41,614 bases of DNA from Promethearchaeota archaeon (GCA_019894735.1 JAGXOB010000009.1:3790-45403), one strand, 5' to 3'; counted from the first letter of the stretch, positions 7,846 through 16,261 are shown. Translations and numbers: made by a program. The notes: a model not told the origin generated them from the sequence alone.

Positions 7846-8055
7846 CTACATTTCAAGATCTTTTCTCGCTGAAAGTAAAAAATCGGTGCTTTTTTCCATC
7901 ATCTCGATTGCTTTGTTAAGTTTTTCTACAACTGAGTCTAAACCATTTTCCTTTGCAATATCTCTCCATTTTATGTAACTTTCTCTATGAGAGTCGTTGT
8001 GTGCCGCCCAATGCTCGCATAATTTAGAAAGTTTCAATATTTGTTTTTCTACCAT
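7846..8055 (-). CDS. Small His-rich helical protein (HWxxHNxxH)
   Basis: A 69-residue two-helix protein. The first helix carries CEHWAAHNDSHRESYIKWRD, giving regularly spaced His, Cys and Trp residues on one face; the second (DSVVEKLNKAIEMMEKS) is amphipathic. I recall this H-W-x2-H-N-x2-H pattern from small archaeal domains of unknown function, possibly metal-related, but cannot name the family with certainty. The ATG at 8055 is clear. It lies on the same strand just downstream of the V4R gene and could be its operon partner. Confidence 0.6.
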   Translation of the reverse strand: MVEKQILKLSKLCEHWAAHNDSHRESYIKWRDIAKENGLDSVVEKLNKAIEMMEKSTDFLLSARKDLEM

Positions 8056-8130
8056 TTTAATCGAAATTCACATTGAATGAGTATTAAAAAGTAATCCAAT
8101 AATTAGATTGGATAGAATAAAATCTATTTA

Positions 8131-8745
8131 TTACAAAGAGGCTAAAAAATCTGATACCGCTACATCAGACATTTCTTCATCAACTAAGCTGTCTTCAATT
8201 TCCTCTACGAGAAGAGTAAATATAAACGAACATTTATCTCCTCCAATTAGAACACATTCTACTTCTTCACCGTCTGCATCAAGACCTAACACATCAAAAA
8301 CACTGTTGAAAATACCGAGATACAGCAAACACAAATTTTTAGCCATAATATTTCCCTTTTCTTGGGTTGCTAAAGAATCATACACATTAATAATGACACG
8401 ATCTTTCTTGAACATTCCAGTGAGTCCACCATATCCCATTAACATCAAGACCTCGAGTGTGCCTAATACTACTTCCTTTTTAATAGTCATAGCTTCACTA
8501 CTCCAGTCTTTATTGTAAAAAAATTTCTCCATAAATATTTTGCCGAGAGATTTTCCAACCCATATAAGGATATCTTCAGCATTTGTTCCAGCGAATTCGC
8601 AAAATTCCATGATCTCATTAGGGCGAAGCATTACGAGTCTCATGTCTTTATTTTTTTCGCCTAAAAATAGCTGTCCTTCCTTTTCTTCAACATTTATTTG
8701 TAGGTCTTTTTTAAGTCGTTTGATCATGATTTTGATCTTTTCCAA
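8131..8745 (-). CDS. V4R-domain protein (TRAPP/Bet3-like fold)
   Basis: The C-terminal half has the V4R pattern: a helix (KNLCLLYLGIFNSVFDVLGL), then EEVECVLIGGDKCSFIF, with C164 and C172 at the family's two conserved Cys positions. The preceding part contains LIWVGKSLGKIFMEKFF and MLMGYGGLTG, typical of the N-terminal V4R strands and helix. V4R domains sense small molecules or bind metals in bacteria, and share a fold with the Bet3/TRAPPC subunits of the eukaryotic tethering complex. The start is TTG at 8745; an ATG at 8727 is a good alternative. It sits between two GTPase genes and a GPP34 gene, which suggests a membrane-linked role. Confidence 0.7.
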   Translation of the reverse strand: MEKIKIMIKRLKKDLQINVEEKEGQLFLGEKNKDMRLVMLRPNEIMEFCEFAGTNAEDILIWVGKSLGKIFMEKFFYNKDWSSEAMTIKKEVVLGTLEVLMLMGYGGLTGMFKKDRVIINVYDSLATQEKGNIMAKNLCLLYLGIFNSVFDVLGLDADGEEVECVLIGGDKCSFIFTLLVEEIEDSLVDEEMSDVAVSDFLASL

Positions 8746-8852
8746 TAATAGTAAATCTTAACTACCAATATGTTTGAAACTATTTAATATAATAGAAATT
8801 TAAATGGCTAGCTATATAAATTTATTGATAAAAGAAATTACAATTCATAATC

Positions 8853-9881
8853 CTACTCTGAGACTAGCGTGAAAATGGTGTTTAGTGTTTCTTCAATATT
8901 ATGGCTAGTCTTAACAGAAGTAAACACGAACTTCCAATTGCTATTCTCTAATTTTTCAAATTCAAAAAACTCGATAATTTCTTTCCTCGTTCTTTCAAGA
9001 GATTCATCGTTGTTATGACCGATATGGTTAATTAAATCAATCTTATTACCTAAAATTAAAAGTGGGACGTTTAGGAATTCATTTTGATTAATAATCTTCC
9101 AAAATTCTATTTTTGATTCTTCAAATCGTAATTGGTTAGCAACATCGATCATATATATAATTATATTCGAATCCTGAAGTCCTAATAACCATCTTTCTCG
9201 AAATGAACTTTGTCCAGGACTATCCCATATTGACAATAGACCATCTTCTCTTTGAATATACTCAATGTTAAATTTTTTGTTTGGTGTAAAAAAGTTATCG
9301 TTGTATTGACCTGTTTTAACCCTTCTAGTTAATGAAGTCTTTCCAACATTGTCAATGCCAAATAAAAACACTTTTGTAAATAAACCTGAGGGATGAAAAG
9401 AAACTTCTGGAACTTTCTCAAGGGTTTCGTCTCCAAATCTTTTTATATCGATAAATAGAGTGATTAAGAAGTTCTCGATCTCAATTTCGTCTTTTAAAGA
9501 ACAGCTTCTCTCCGAATTAAGTAATTCATGAGATAGATCTTCGAAAATTTCTTTATAATCAAAAGGATTATCTTCTTTTTCAAATATTAATCCAATAAGC
9601 ATTTCAGAATTAACGCATATCGTAAATATGTTTTGGTCTCCAATAACTTGTGAAATAGGACTACTAATCACGAAAGGATTAGTGTTATTCTTTTTTTCAT
9701 TTGAACTTTCAATATTTCTACAACAAGGGTCTGATAGGGATCCATGATCATGGCCGTGAATGATTTTTAAAATAATATCATTGTTTTCTTTTTTAACTAT
9801 ATCTTCGGGGTAACTGTAGATGTCAAGATCATTTAAATCATGAGAATTTTTACGTTTTAACAAAAATATTTTTAGTAACAC
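8853..9881 (-). CDS. Ras/Rab-like small GTPase with N-terminal extension (longin-like?)
   Basis: The C-terminal ~170 residues are a Ras-superfamily GTPase: GIDNVGKTS (175-183), WDSPGQ (219-224, with the Gln of DxxGQ), GNKID (278-282) and a late TSVK for the SAK position. The first ~165 residues form a separate domain. Its start LLKIFLL, a later NIFTICVNSEMLIGLIFE and then helix DYKEIFEDLSHELL are compatible with a longin or roadblock-type alpha/beta fold, as found in Rag-like and other Asgard GTPases, but this is an inference. HGHDHG and CC (residues 43-54) lie in an apparent loop. GTG at 9881 has a fine GGAG ribosome binding site 6 bases away. No C-terminal prenylation motif. Confidence 0.8.
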   Translation of the reverse strand: MLLKIFLLKRKNSHDLNDLDIYSYPEDIVKKENNDIILKIIHGHDHGSLSDPCCRNIESSNEKKNNTNPFVISSPISQVIGDQNIFTICVNSEMLIGLIFEKEDNPFDYKEIFEDLSHELLNSERSCSLKDEIEIENFLITLFIDIKRFGDETLEKVPEVSFHPSGLFTKVFLFGIDNVGKTSLTRRVKTGQYNDNFFTPNKKFNIEYIQREDGLLSIWDSPGQSSFRERWLLGLQDSNIIIYMIDVANQLRFEESKIEFWKIINQNEFLNVPLLILGNKIDLINHIGHNNDESLERTRKEIIEFFEFEKLENSNWKFVFTSVKTSHNIEETLNTIFTLVSE

Positions 9882-10048
9882 AGAATTCTCCTAATCATTT
9901 ATTCCCTTAAGGATGTAAATAAAAAATACTTAAAAAAAGTTTGGAATTGGACGAAGAACCTTTCTTATAAACTTTATGCTATTGAGGCATTAATAACCAA
10001 ACAGAAAAATAATAAAAAATGCTAAATTGAGAGTTTTAAAGAAAAACA

Positions 10049-11440
10049 TTATTGATTTGCATCTTCTTCACTATCCACTTCTACTTCTGAGATTTCATCT
10101 TGTTCTTCTTCAGAAGGATCTTTTGGCTCTTCTTTTTCTTCTTTAGAATGTTTCTCCCCTACTTGTGCCTCACACACTGGACATTTCGTCCATCCTGGTC
10201 TTAAACTATATCCACAGTTAGAACATTCAGACATATCTTGATCAGGTTGCCATTCAGGAATATTTAATCCCCCTCTTCTTCTTTTCTCCGCTAATTCTAA
10301 CAATTCATCTTCTTTCCATACTTCCATCCCGTCAGGTAGACCTGAACCACGTTCTTCAGCGAGTTTTGTTAAATCCTCCTCACTCCAAGTTGGAAGATCT
10401 GGTTGTGTTGCGAGTCTCTTTTGAGCTTCGCTAGCGAGTTCTTCAGCAGTCCAAGCTTTCAATTCCTGTCCTCCAGGGGTTCTGATCCCCTCTCCAATGG
10501 GTCCTGAAACAGCTGCTGCCTGAGTAGGTGCTTGTTGACTTTGTGAAGGGACTTGACAGCATGAAGCTGATAATCTTAATAAAGCTTCAAAACAGTTTCC
10601 ATATCGAGATTCTTCTTGACTCTCGTCAGTAATTAAAACAATACTTTTTTTATCGGATGGTAAAGGCACTGTTATACTACACACAGCAATATCTGATGTA
10701 ATTCGTCCCGATTCTAAAGCAGTAGTTATCTTTTTCATAGAATTAACTAATTCATCATCGATCATCAAAAAATCGCAGATAGGGTCACCGTGTCTTTGAA
10801 ATTCTTCGTGATATTTTGCCAATTGATTTCTAGTTATTACAGAATCTAGAGAATTTATGAGAGCACTAACATACGGAAATAAGTGAGACTTAGGTTCCTT
10901 TTGAGTAGCGTCTAATTTGTAATCTCCCAGATCTAAATTACCTGTAAAGGGTGCAAACAAAGGTTCTTGACTTTTTATCTTTCCATATAATGTCGTTCTA
11001 CCGATGAAACATTTAACTTCTCCATAGTAGGCAATGGAGTTATCCAAAAGTTCTACTTTATCGTCATATATTATCCGTGGAATCGTTCGAAAGACTACAT
11101 CTACCCATGGCATCTCTTTTACGGGAATAATTGCTACACAAGTTTTAATTATTAATTCTGATAATTTTTTAAGGTATTCTTTTAATTTTTTTTTAATTTC
11201 CTTATATTTGTCTTTTTCAAGTTCAGCTTCAGCCTGTTTCATAAAATCCTTGAACTTTTCCTCATTTTTTTTCACAGATCCTCCAAAACTTTTTACATCT
11301 CCTACGATGTTATCTTTTAGAATGAATGTAGCGTTGTTTATTATATCCTTTTGAAGTTCTGTGAGTTCTTCAACCAAATACTCGCTTACTTCAAAATCAA
11401 GACTATTTATAAAGATTTCAAACAGTTTCGCTTCTGACAA
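10049..11440 (-). CDS. Zinc-ribbon protein with Trp-rich tandem repeats, unknown function
   Basis: Residues 1-300 are an alpha/beta region with a coiled coil (about 60-95) and no family I recognise. A Gln/Ala/Pro linker follows. Three repeats of about 25-30 residues share W(T/S/K)xE(E/D)L followed by LAxxR: WTAEELASEAQKR, WSEEDLTKLAEER and WKEDELLELAEKR; a fourth Trp (PEWQPDQ) leads into a zinc ribbon CSNC...CPVC. The last 45 residues are strongly acidic. The repeats may bind a partner peptide or membrane. The start is TTG 11440 with AAGG upstream. It probably belongs to the same functional island as the GTPase genes before it. Confidence 0.65.
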   Translation of the reverse strand: MSEAKLFEIFINSLDFEVSEYLVEELTELQKDIINNATFILKDNIVGDVKSFGGSVKKNEEKFKDFMKQAEAELEKDKYKEIKKKLKEYLKKLSELIIKTCVAIIPVKEMPWVDVVFRTIPRIIYDDKVELLDNSIAYYGEVKCFIGRTTLYGKIKSQEPLFAPFTGNLDLGDYKLDATQKEPKSHLFPYVSALINSLDSVITRNQLAKYHEEFQRHGDPICDFLMIDDELVNSMKKITTALESGRITSDIAVCSITVPLPSDKKSIVLITDESQEESRYGNCFEALLRLSASCCQVPSQSQQAPTQAAAVSGPIGEGIRTPGGQELKAWTAEELASEAQKRLATQPDLPTWSEEDLTKLAEERGSGLPDGMEVWKEDELLELAEKRRRGGLNIPEWQPDQDMSECSNCGYSLRPGWTKCPVCEAQVGEKHSKEEKEEPKDPSEEEQDEISEVEVDSEEDANQ

Positions 11441-11472
11441 TTTCTAAACCTTATTCTATCGATTAATTTCTT

Positions 11473-11480
11473 TTTATAAA
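11473..11480 (-). promoter_or_regulatory. Candidate TATA box for the zinc-ribbon repeat gene
   Basis: TTTATAAA on the minus strand, centred about 37 bases before the TTG at 11440. This leaves room for a short leader with the AAGG ribosome binding site. Suggestive only, given the base composition. Confidence 0.3.
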
Positions 11481-11576
11481 TATAGCAACGAAATGAATAT
11501 AAAAATTTATTCAAAACATAATCATTTCACTAGTAGTTATTACCAATCATAAATTTTAGAATAATGTGATGATTAA

Positions 11577-12602
11577 ATGAGTGTAAATGATATCACGGTC
11601 TGCTTTATTTCAGCTGTTTCAAAAGATGTCCAATATTACTTATCTGAGAACCTTAAAAAACTTCCAAATGTAGAGATGATATTTCCAGAAGACACTTCTG
11701 AAAAATCTCTATTAAAAATAGTTCCTAATGCGGATATATTAATTGGATGGAGACCCTCGAAAGCTATTTTAGACCGGGCAACTAAGCTAAAAATATTCAT
11801 TAATCCCGGAGCCGGTGTAAACCATCTTTTACAATTGTTTACTAAATTAAATAAGAAACGGAAAGTTTTACTAATTAACGGACACGGAAATTCTTATTTT
11901 GTAGCTCAGCATGCTGTGGCCTTACTTTTAACTCTTATGAATAAAACTATTCCTCATCATATGTGGATGAAAGAAGGAAGATGGCGTACTGGAGACGATG
12001 ATGCGGCGTCAATTCCATTGCGTTCACGAGAAATAGGGCTTCTAGGTTATGGCGCAATTAACCAAAAAGTTCATCGATTTCTCTCGGGGTTTGATGTCAA
12101 ATTCCATATCTTAAGAAATAATTGGAATAAGCTCAATGACGAATTGCCGACTCCATGTAAAAAATATAATTTCAACCAACTTCATGATTTTCTAAAAGAA
12201 ATCGATATCTTAATAGTAGCTGTTCCAGTAACTAAATTAACCTCAGGTTTAATAAAAGTCGAGGAAATTGCTCTACTAGGAGCAAAGGGACTAATCGTAA
12301 ATGTTGCCAGAGGAGAAATTATTAACCAAGAAGATCTCTACAATGCTTTGAAAAATAGAATCATCTCAGGTGCAGCTATAGATGTCTGGTACGATTATCA
12401 TCCACATCCAGATAATAACGGTGTTAAACGCCCATATAAATTCCCTTTTCATACGCTTGATAACATTATTTTATCTCCGCATAGGGCATACTCTCCTTTC
12501 ATGGATCTGTTAAGGTGGAACGAAGTAGTGGAAAATATTACTCGTTTGGCGCAAGGATGTGAAAATCTAATTAATGTTGTCAACCTTGAAAAGGAATATT
12601 AA
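11577..12602 (+). CDS. D-isomer-specific 2-hydroxyacid dehydrogenase family protein
   Basis: The protein has the two-domain layout of NAD-dependent 2-hydroxyacid dehydrogenases, which interconvert 2-keto and 2-hydroxy acids. The NAD motif is GLLGYGAINQ (GxGxxN in place of GxGxxG). VARGEIINQEDL carries the substrate Arg, and the catalytic His is in LSPHRA. VAQHAVALLLTLMN is the usual first-half helix. The Glu of the Arg-Glu-His triad should fall in the segment around AAIDVWYDYHPHP, where the usual A-x-DVF-xxEPLP signature is altered. The substrate cannot be assigned. The ATG at 11577 has GTGATG immediately upstream. Confidence 0.8.
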   Translation: MSVNDITVCFISAVSKDVQYYLSENLKKLPNVEMIFPEDTSEKSLLKIVPNADILIGWRPSKAILDRATKLKIFINPGAGVNHLLQLFTKLNKKRKVLLINGHGNSYFVAQHAVALLLTLMNKTIPHHMWMKEGRWRTGDDDAASIPLRSREIGLLGYGAINQKVHRFLSGFDVKFHILRNNWNKLNDELPTPCKKYNFNQLHDFLKEIDILIVAVPVTKLTSGLIKVEEIALLGAKGLIVNVARGEIINQEDLYNALKNRIISGAAIDVWYDYHPHPDNNGVKRPYKFPFHTLDNIILSPHRAYSPFMDLLRWNEVVENITRLAQGCENLINVVNLEKEY

Positions 12603-13143
12603 TTTTATAGTTATTTAAGAATTAAATGTGTTCATTTATTCTCCAAAGTAATCGTGGTTTATTTCTGGAAATTAAGAATATGAGATTAGAGATAATATAA
12701 GGCTTTTTATCATAATACTTGAATTATTGAATATTTAGGAAGAAAATCGAAGTAATTGTCTGTCAATTCAGATACTTCTTCATATTATTAGATTAATTTC
12801 TTATTTCAGAATTTTCTCGCGAAAAAAATGACATATAAATTTTTTTTTCAAATTTAAAAGCCCGACATTTTTTGTAAATAAGAATTCTTAATTTTTATGA
12901 AAAAATTTCAATTACCTTAAAAAATTTTCCAAAATATTTTCATGAAAAACGAGTTTTATAGATTTATCTCTATTTTTATAACCAAAATGGAGAATAGGGT
13001 GTTTAATTTCCCTCATTAAGATTTTGGGTGAAAAATATTTTAACAAAATATATTAACCCACTAAAAAACAATGTTTATATATTATTTTGGTATAAATAAT
13101 TATATATAGAATAATCAGAAAAAAATATGGTTAAGGCGATTGG
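12603..13143. other. Intergenic region with AT-rich repeats and possible RHH operators
   Basis: 541 bases without a coding frame I would accept. The first half is A/T tracts with no clear structure. The second half, before the RHH gene, holds repeated ATTTTGG-type motifs and nested inverted repeats (listed separately). No tRNA-like structure seen. Confidence 0.5.
12981..13091. promoter_or_regulatory. Candidate operator cluster upstream of the RHH gene
   Basis: ACCAAAAT (12981-12988) and its exact reverse complement ATTTTGGT (13084-13091) flank ATTTTGGGT (13021-13029). Between them are two nested inverted repeats: TGGGT (13025-13029) with ACCCA (13056-13060), and inside that ATATTTT (13035-13041) with AAAATAT (13045-13051). 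TTTATAT at about 13075 could be the TATA box. RHH regulators commonly bind such repeated half-sites in front of their own gene, so autoregulation is plausible. Not shown. Confidence 0.35.
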
Positions 13144-13434
13144 ATGAAGATTGTTACCGTAAATGTTCCAGAAAGTTATATAGATGCTATAAATAAATTA
13201 ATAGGGCAAGAAGGATTGTATCCCAGTCGGTCAGAATTAATAAGATGTGCAGTCCGGGCTTTCCTTATAAAAGAACTTAAACTTGCTAGTAATATGGCAA
13301 AATACAATGAAGCAGAAATAGAAGATTTTGACGATGAAAATTTTGTTAGAGTACCAATTGAAGGGATGAATGAAAAATCCGAACCGGTGCGAGAATTCAA
13401 AACTTACAAAATTTTAAAGAGGTTAGAATACTAA
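13144..13434 (+). CDS. Ribbon-helix-helix transcriptional regulator (CopG/NikR N-domain type)
   Basis: The N-terminus KIVTVNVPESYIDAINKLI is a classic RHH strand and helix; PSRSELIRCAVRAFL is helix 2 with the conserved S/T-R-S-E-L-I-R motif. After residue 50 comes an acidic tail and a short C-terminal segment with no nickel-binding or other ligand domain, so it is not a full NikR. Length 96 residues. The ATG at 13144 has GGCGATTGG upstream. Multiple repeated motifs precede the gene. A long T-rich tract after the stop may end its transcript. Confidence 0.75.
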   Translation: MKIVTVNVPESYIDAINKLIGQEGLYPSRSELIRCAVRAFLIKELKLASNMAKYNEAEIEDFDDENFVRVPIEGMNEKSEPVREFKTYKILKRLEY

Positions 13435-13491
13435 AAGCTTCAATAAACGCATTTCGAGATATTTTGTAATCAGATTATTGGTAATAATGAG

Positions 13492-13517
13492 TTTTTTATT
13501 CTTTTTTCTTTTTTTCT
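13492..13517 (+). terminator. Poly-T tract after the RHH gene
   Basis: Three successive T-runs (GTTTTTTATTC, TTTTTTC, TTTTTTTC) begin about 58 bases after the RHH stop. U-rich tracts are the standard archaeal termination signal. Confidence 0.45.
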
Positions 13518-13630
13518 CTATGAATATTCAATAAAACTTATAAAATTGGATATAACGACATATTTGTATGATTGAACAAATTTTTATTTTTTGTAATTAT
13601 CCTAAAAATTTTTTATTTTACCTAGATGTT

Positions 13631-13651
13631 TCTTTAAGTATAACTTAAAGA
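13631..13651. promoter_or_regulatory. Perfect 21-bp palindrome upstream of the GalT-like gene
   Basis: Arms TCTTTAAGT and ACTTAAAGA are separated by ATA. It lies about 110-155 bases before the coding region of the sugar gene cluster. A perfect 9-bp-arm palindrome suits a dimeric HTH regulator. A random occurrence is possible but less likely for arms of this length. Confidence 0.4.
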
Positions 13652-13787
13652 TTGATTGGTACATAAAAATAGTAATATATCTATGAAAGGTTAAGTTAAA
13701 TATTTATTAGTGGTATTGTCTATTAAAATAATATCGCAATTTTAAGGGTGTAATATAATTTCGAGTAAAGAACCTTTTCCAAATTTT

Positions 13788-15032
13788 ATGGAGTGGGGGA
13801 TTATAAATAAGGAAAATTTTATTGGAAAAACATCATACGATGTTCCAATTAAGAGATGGGATCCATTATCAACAGTAATAATAAGATCGAAGGATTTTGG
13901 TTTTAGAGAGGAACGTAAAAGACATTATGGAAGATACTCTTACATCTCACCAATCAGAGGTGCTAGACCTAAAGGTTTTACGAACAGTGAAGAAGAAAAA
14001 CAATTTTATGACTGCTCAAAGAGAGTTTCGCTAAATCATAAAGATGTGTTTACATCAATCACAAAAGGAAAGCCAATTTATGATGACTGGGGAAAACAAT
14101 TAGGTGATGGTTTTACAATAATGATTACTGAAGACGAGAAAAGGAAAGACAATCCCTTTTTAGAAATGCCACATCGAAACCAAAGAATATCAGATGATTG
14201 TAAAGCTCTGACATTAATTAACAGATATCCATCGATGGCTCGAATAGTCGATCCTGATATTGAAAAATTAATTACCGAGAAATTGCCTTTACATTTGAAG
14301 TTCTCGAGGGGAATAAATTTAGTAACAATTTCGAAGAATTTTTATCCCTCATTATGCTTTAATTTGATTCCTGAAGATATCTTAGCCAGTATTTTCTTAT
14401 CAATGAAAGCCGCAATTCTTTATTGTGTTGAAGAGGCAATTGAGAGAGATTTTTACGATATTCCTATTTCGCCCTTTTTCAATATAGGGTTAAAAGTGGG
14501 TGGTTCTCAACCTCGATTACATAGTCAAGTGTATATTGATTTGAATATGGATGGTCATGGAAACCGATTAGAAGGTCACCTTGAAGCATTTAAAGAAATG
14601 GGGGACAGCTGCCATCTATGCCAAACTTCTCATGGAGAGAGCGATCGAGTTATCATAAAGACAAACTATTGGACATTTTACACCACAGGAAGTCCTGTAA
14701 GAAATTATCACATTCGATTTCACCCAAATGAACATTTGCGCAGGTTTTCTCAACTAAAAGTCAATCAAATAAACGATCTTGCTAAAATATTAAAAGTTAT
14801 TTTCCAGGGTTTGGATGACATTTCGATCGATAAAAATAGAAATATATTGTTTAACTGTTGTCCTTTTCATTACGATGCAAACTTTCATTTATTTGGAGAT
14901 ATTATCCCTCACGAGATAATAGGAGGAGCCGAAATGGTGGATGATATGAGAGTTGCGAGAAAATTACCCCACATAGCTGCTAGCGAAATCAAAAAATCAA
15001 TTGAAAAATATGTTGAAGAGATAGAATGGTAA
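13788..15032 (+). CDS. GalT-like (HIT superfamily) nucleotidyl-sugar transferase homologue
   Basis: The middle segment GGSQPRLHSQVY (H245) corresponds to the GalT active-site HPHxQ motif, keeping the nucleophilic second His and the Gln but with Arg in place of the first His. A CHLC pair (C275, C278) follows, likely a zinc site. The second half (NYHIRFHPNEHLRRF, then HYDANFHLFGDIIPH) mirrors the second GalT domain. GalT enzymes transfer UMP between UDP-glucose and galactose-1-phosphate; the true sugar here is unknown. ATG 13788 has no ribosome binding site, whereas ATT 13758 is 7 bases after GGTG and would add 10 residues. The next gene is a sugar nucleotidyltransferase. Confidence 0.65.
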   Translation: MEWGIINKENFIGKTSYDVPIKRWDPLSTVIIRSKDFGFREERKRHYGRYSYISPIRGARPKGFTNSEEEKQFYDCSKRVSLNHKDVFTSITKGKPIYDDWGKQLGDGFTIMITEDEKRKDNPFLEMPHRNQRISDDCKALTLINRYPSMARIVDPDIEKLITEKLPLHLKFSRGINLVTISKNFYPSLCFNLIPEDILASIFLSMKAAILYCVEEAIERDFYDIPISPFFNIGLKVGGSQPRLHSQVYIDLNMDGHGNRLEGHLEAFKEMGDSCHLCQTSHGESDRVIIKTNYWTFYTTGSPVRNYHIRFHPNEHLRRFSQLKVNQINDLAKILKVIFQGLDDISIDKNRNILFNCCPFHYDANFHLFGDIIPHEIIGGAEMVDDMRVARKLPHIAASEIKKSIEKYVEEIEW

Positions 15033-15081
15033 TAGATTTATATCGATTATTCACCATATATATAATGTAAATTTTTTTGAG

Positions 15082-16239
15082 ATGTTCAATTTGAAAGAAT
15101 GGTCTGCTATAATACTTGCCGGAGGGAGAGGTAATAGACTTCTACCTTTAACCTCACTAATACCTAAACCATTAGTGAAGGTAACAAACAAACCAATGGT
15201 AGATTATTCAATAGCTCACCTTATTTATGCAGATATTAAGCATATTATTCTTGCTTTGGCTTATATGGGAAAAGAAGTAAAAGAATATATAGAAAAAACA
15301 TGGACACCCGACAGGTTGGGTGATGTTGAGTTAGAATGTGCCATACAAGGGAGTAACGGTACCGCAGATGCATACAGATTATTAACCGATAGAATTGATT
15401 CTGAGAATATAGTTGTGAGTATGGCAGATATCATTACTAACCTCCCAATGAAAAATTTTATGGATTTCCATTTAGAGAAGGGAGGAATAAGTACTATTTC
15501 TATGAAAACTAGTGATAGCCATACAAGTCAATATGGTGTTGTTCTTCTGGATAATAATAGGAAAATATATTTATTTTTAGAAAAACCTGCTCCTATGGAA
15601 TTGTATTTAAGTAGTATGGCTCAAAGAACAGATTTATTTTTACATACAAACATAATTAATACAGGAATCTATTGCCTTAAAAACGAAATTGATGGAATCT
15701 TACAAGAGAGGGGTATGATGGATTTTGGCAGTGAAGTCTTTCCTTACCTCCTTGAAAATTCCTATAATCTATATGGTTTTGTTAAGAATTACTATTGGAT
15801 GGATTGTGGTAACTCCCAGACTTATTTATGGGCAAACTGGGATTTATTGCGTAAATATACTTGGCCAATTACTCCAAACGGAGAGGAATACGATGGAATA
15901 TTTGTTACCGGAATTATTAATTCAGGACAAAATGCAAGCATTGAAAAACCCTCTTGTTTTGGGGAAAATGTAGAGCTATTTAATAGAGCAAAAATAAAAC
16001 CACTTAGTTCCATTGGTAACCGCGTTAAAATAGGTGAAGATACGATAATAGAGAAAAGTGTTATCTGGGACGACGTAAACATTGGAGCTGGGTGTCACAT
16101 TGATGGTTCTATAGTGTGTAATAGCTGCGAAATAGGGGATAACGTCGTTTTACATAATGCTATAGTAGCACCTAATAGTAAAATCAGCAATGACACTCAA
16201 ATAAGAGATAGAACTCTGGAACTTGGTACTATTATCTAA
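15082..16239 (+). CDS. Sugar-1-phosphate nucleotidyltransferase with left-handed beta-helix tail
   Basis: This family makes NDP-sugars from sugar-1-phosphate and NTP. The nucleotide loop GGRGNRLLPLT is at residues 14-24, followed by PKPLV; GSNGTADA, VSMADI (an Asp for metal) and FLEKP are further standard positions. After about residue 270 the hexapeptide-rich part begins (I-G-E-D-T-I, V-N-I-G-A-G, C-E-I-G-D-N), forming a beta-helix as in GlgC/ManC/GlmU-type proteins. The exact sugar and base cannot be read from sequence. It follows the GalT-like gene by 49 bases, so the two are likely co-regulated. Confidence 0.85.
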   Translation: MFNLKEWSAIILAGGRGNRLLPLTSLIPKPLVKVTNKPMVDYSIAHLIYADIKHIILALAYMGKEVKEYIEKTWTPDRLGDVELECAIQGSNGTADAYRLLTDRIDSENIVVSMADIITNLPMKNFMDFHLEKGGISTISMKTSDSHTSQYGVVLLDNNRKIYLFLEKPAPMELYLSSMAQRTDLFLHTNIINTGIYCLKNEIDGILQERGMMDFGSEVFPYLLENSYNLYGFVKNYYWMDCGNSQTYLWANWDLLRKYTWPITPNGEEYDGIFVTGIINSGQNASIEKPSCFGENVELFNRAKIKPLSSIGNRVKIGEDTIIEKSVIWDDVNIGAGCHIDGSIVCNSCEIGDNVVLHNAIVAPNSKISNDTQIRDRTLELGTII

Positions 16240-16261
16240 GTTTCTTTTTGATGAAATTTTG

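Larger units (their letters stand above)
13435..13787. other. Intergenic region before the GalT-like gene
   Basis: 353 bases with a T-rich terminator near the start, a perfect 21-bp palindrome (13631-13651), and presumed promoter DNA for the downstream gene. I see no gene in it, apart from a possible 10-codon extension of the downstream gene at its 3' end. Confidence 0.5.
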
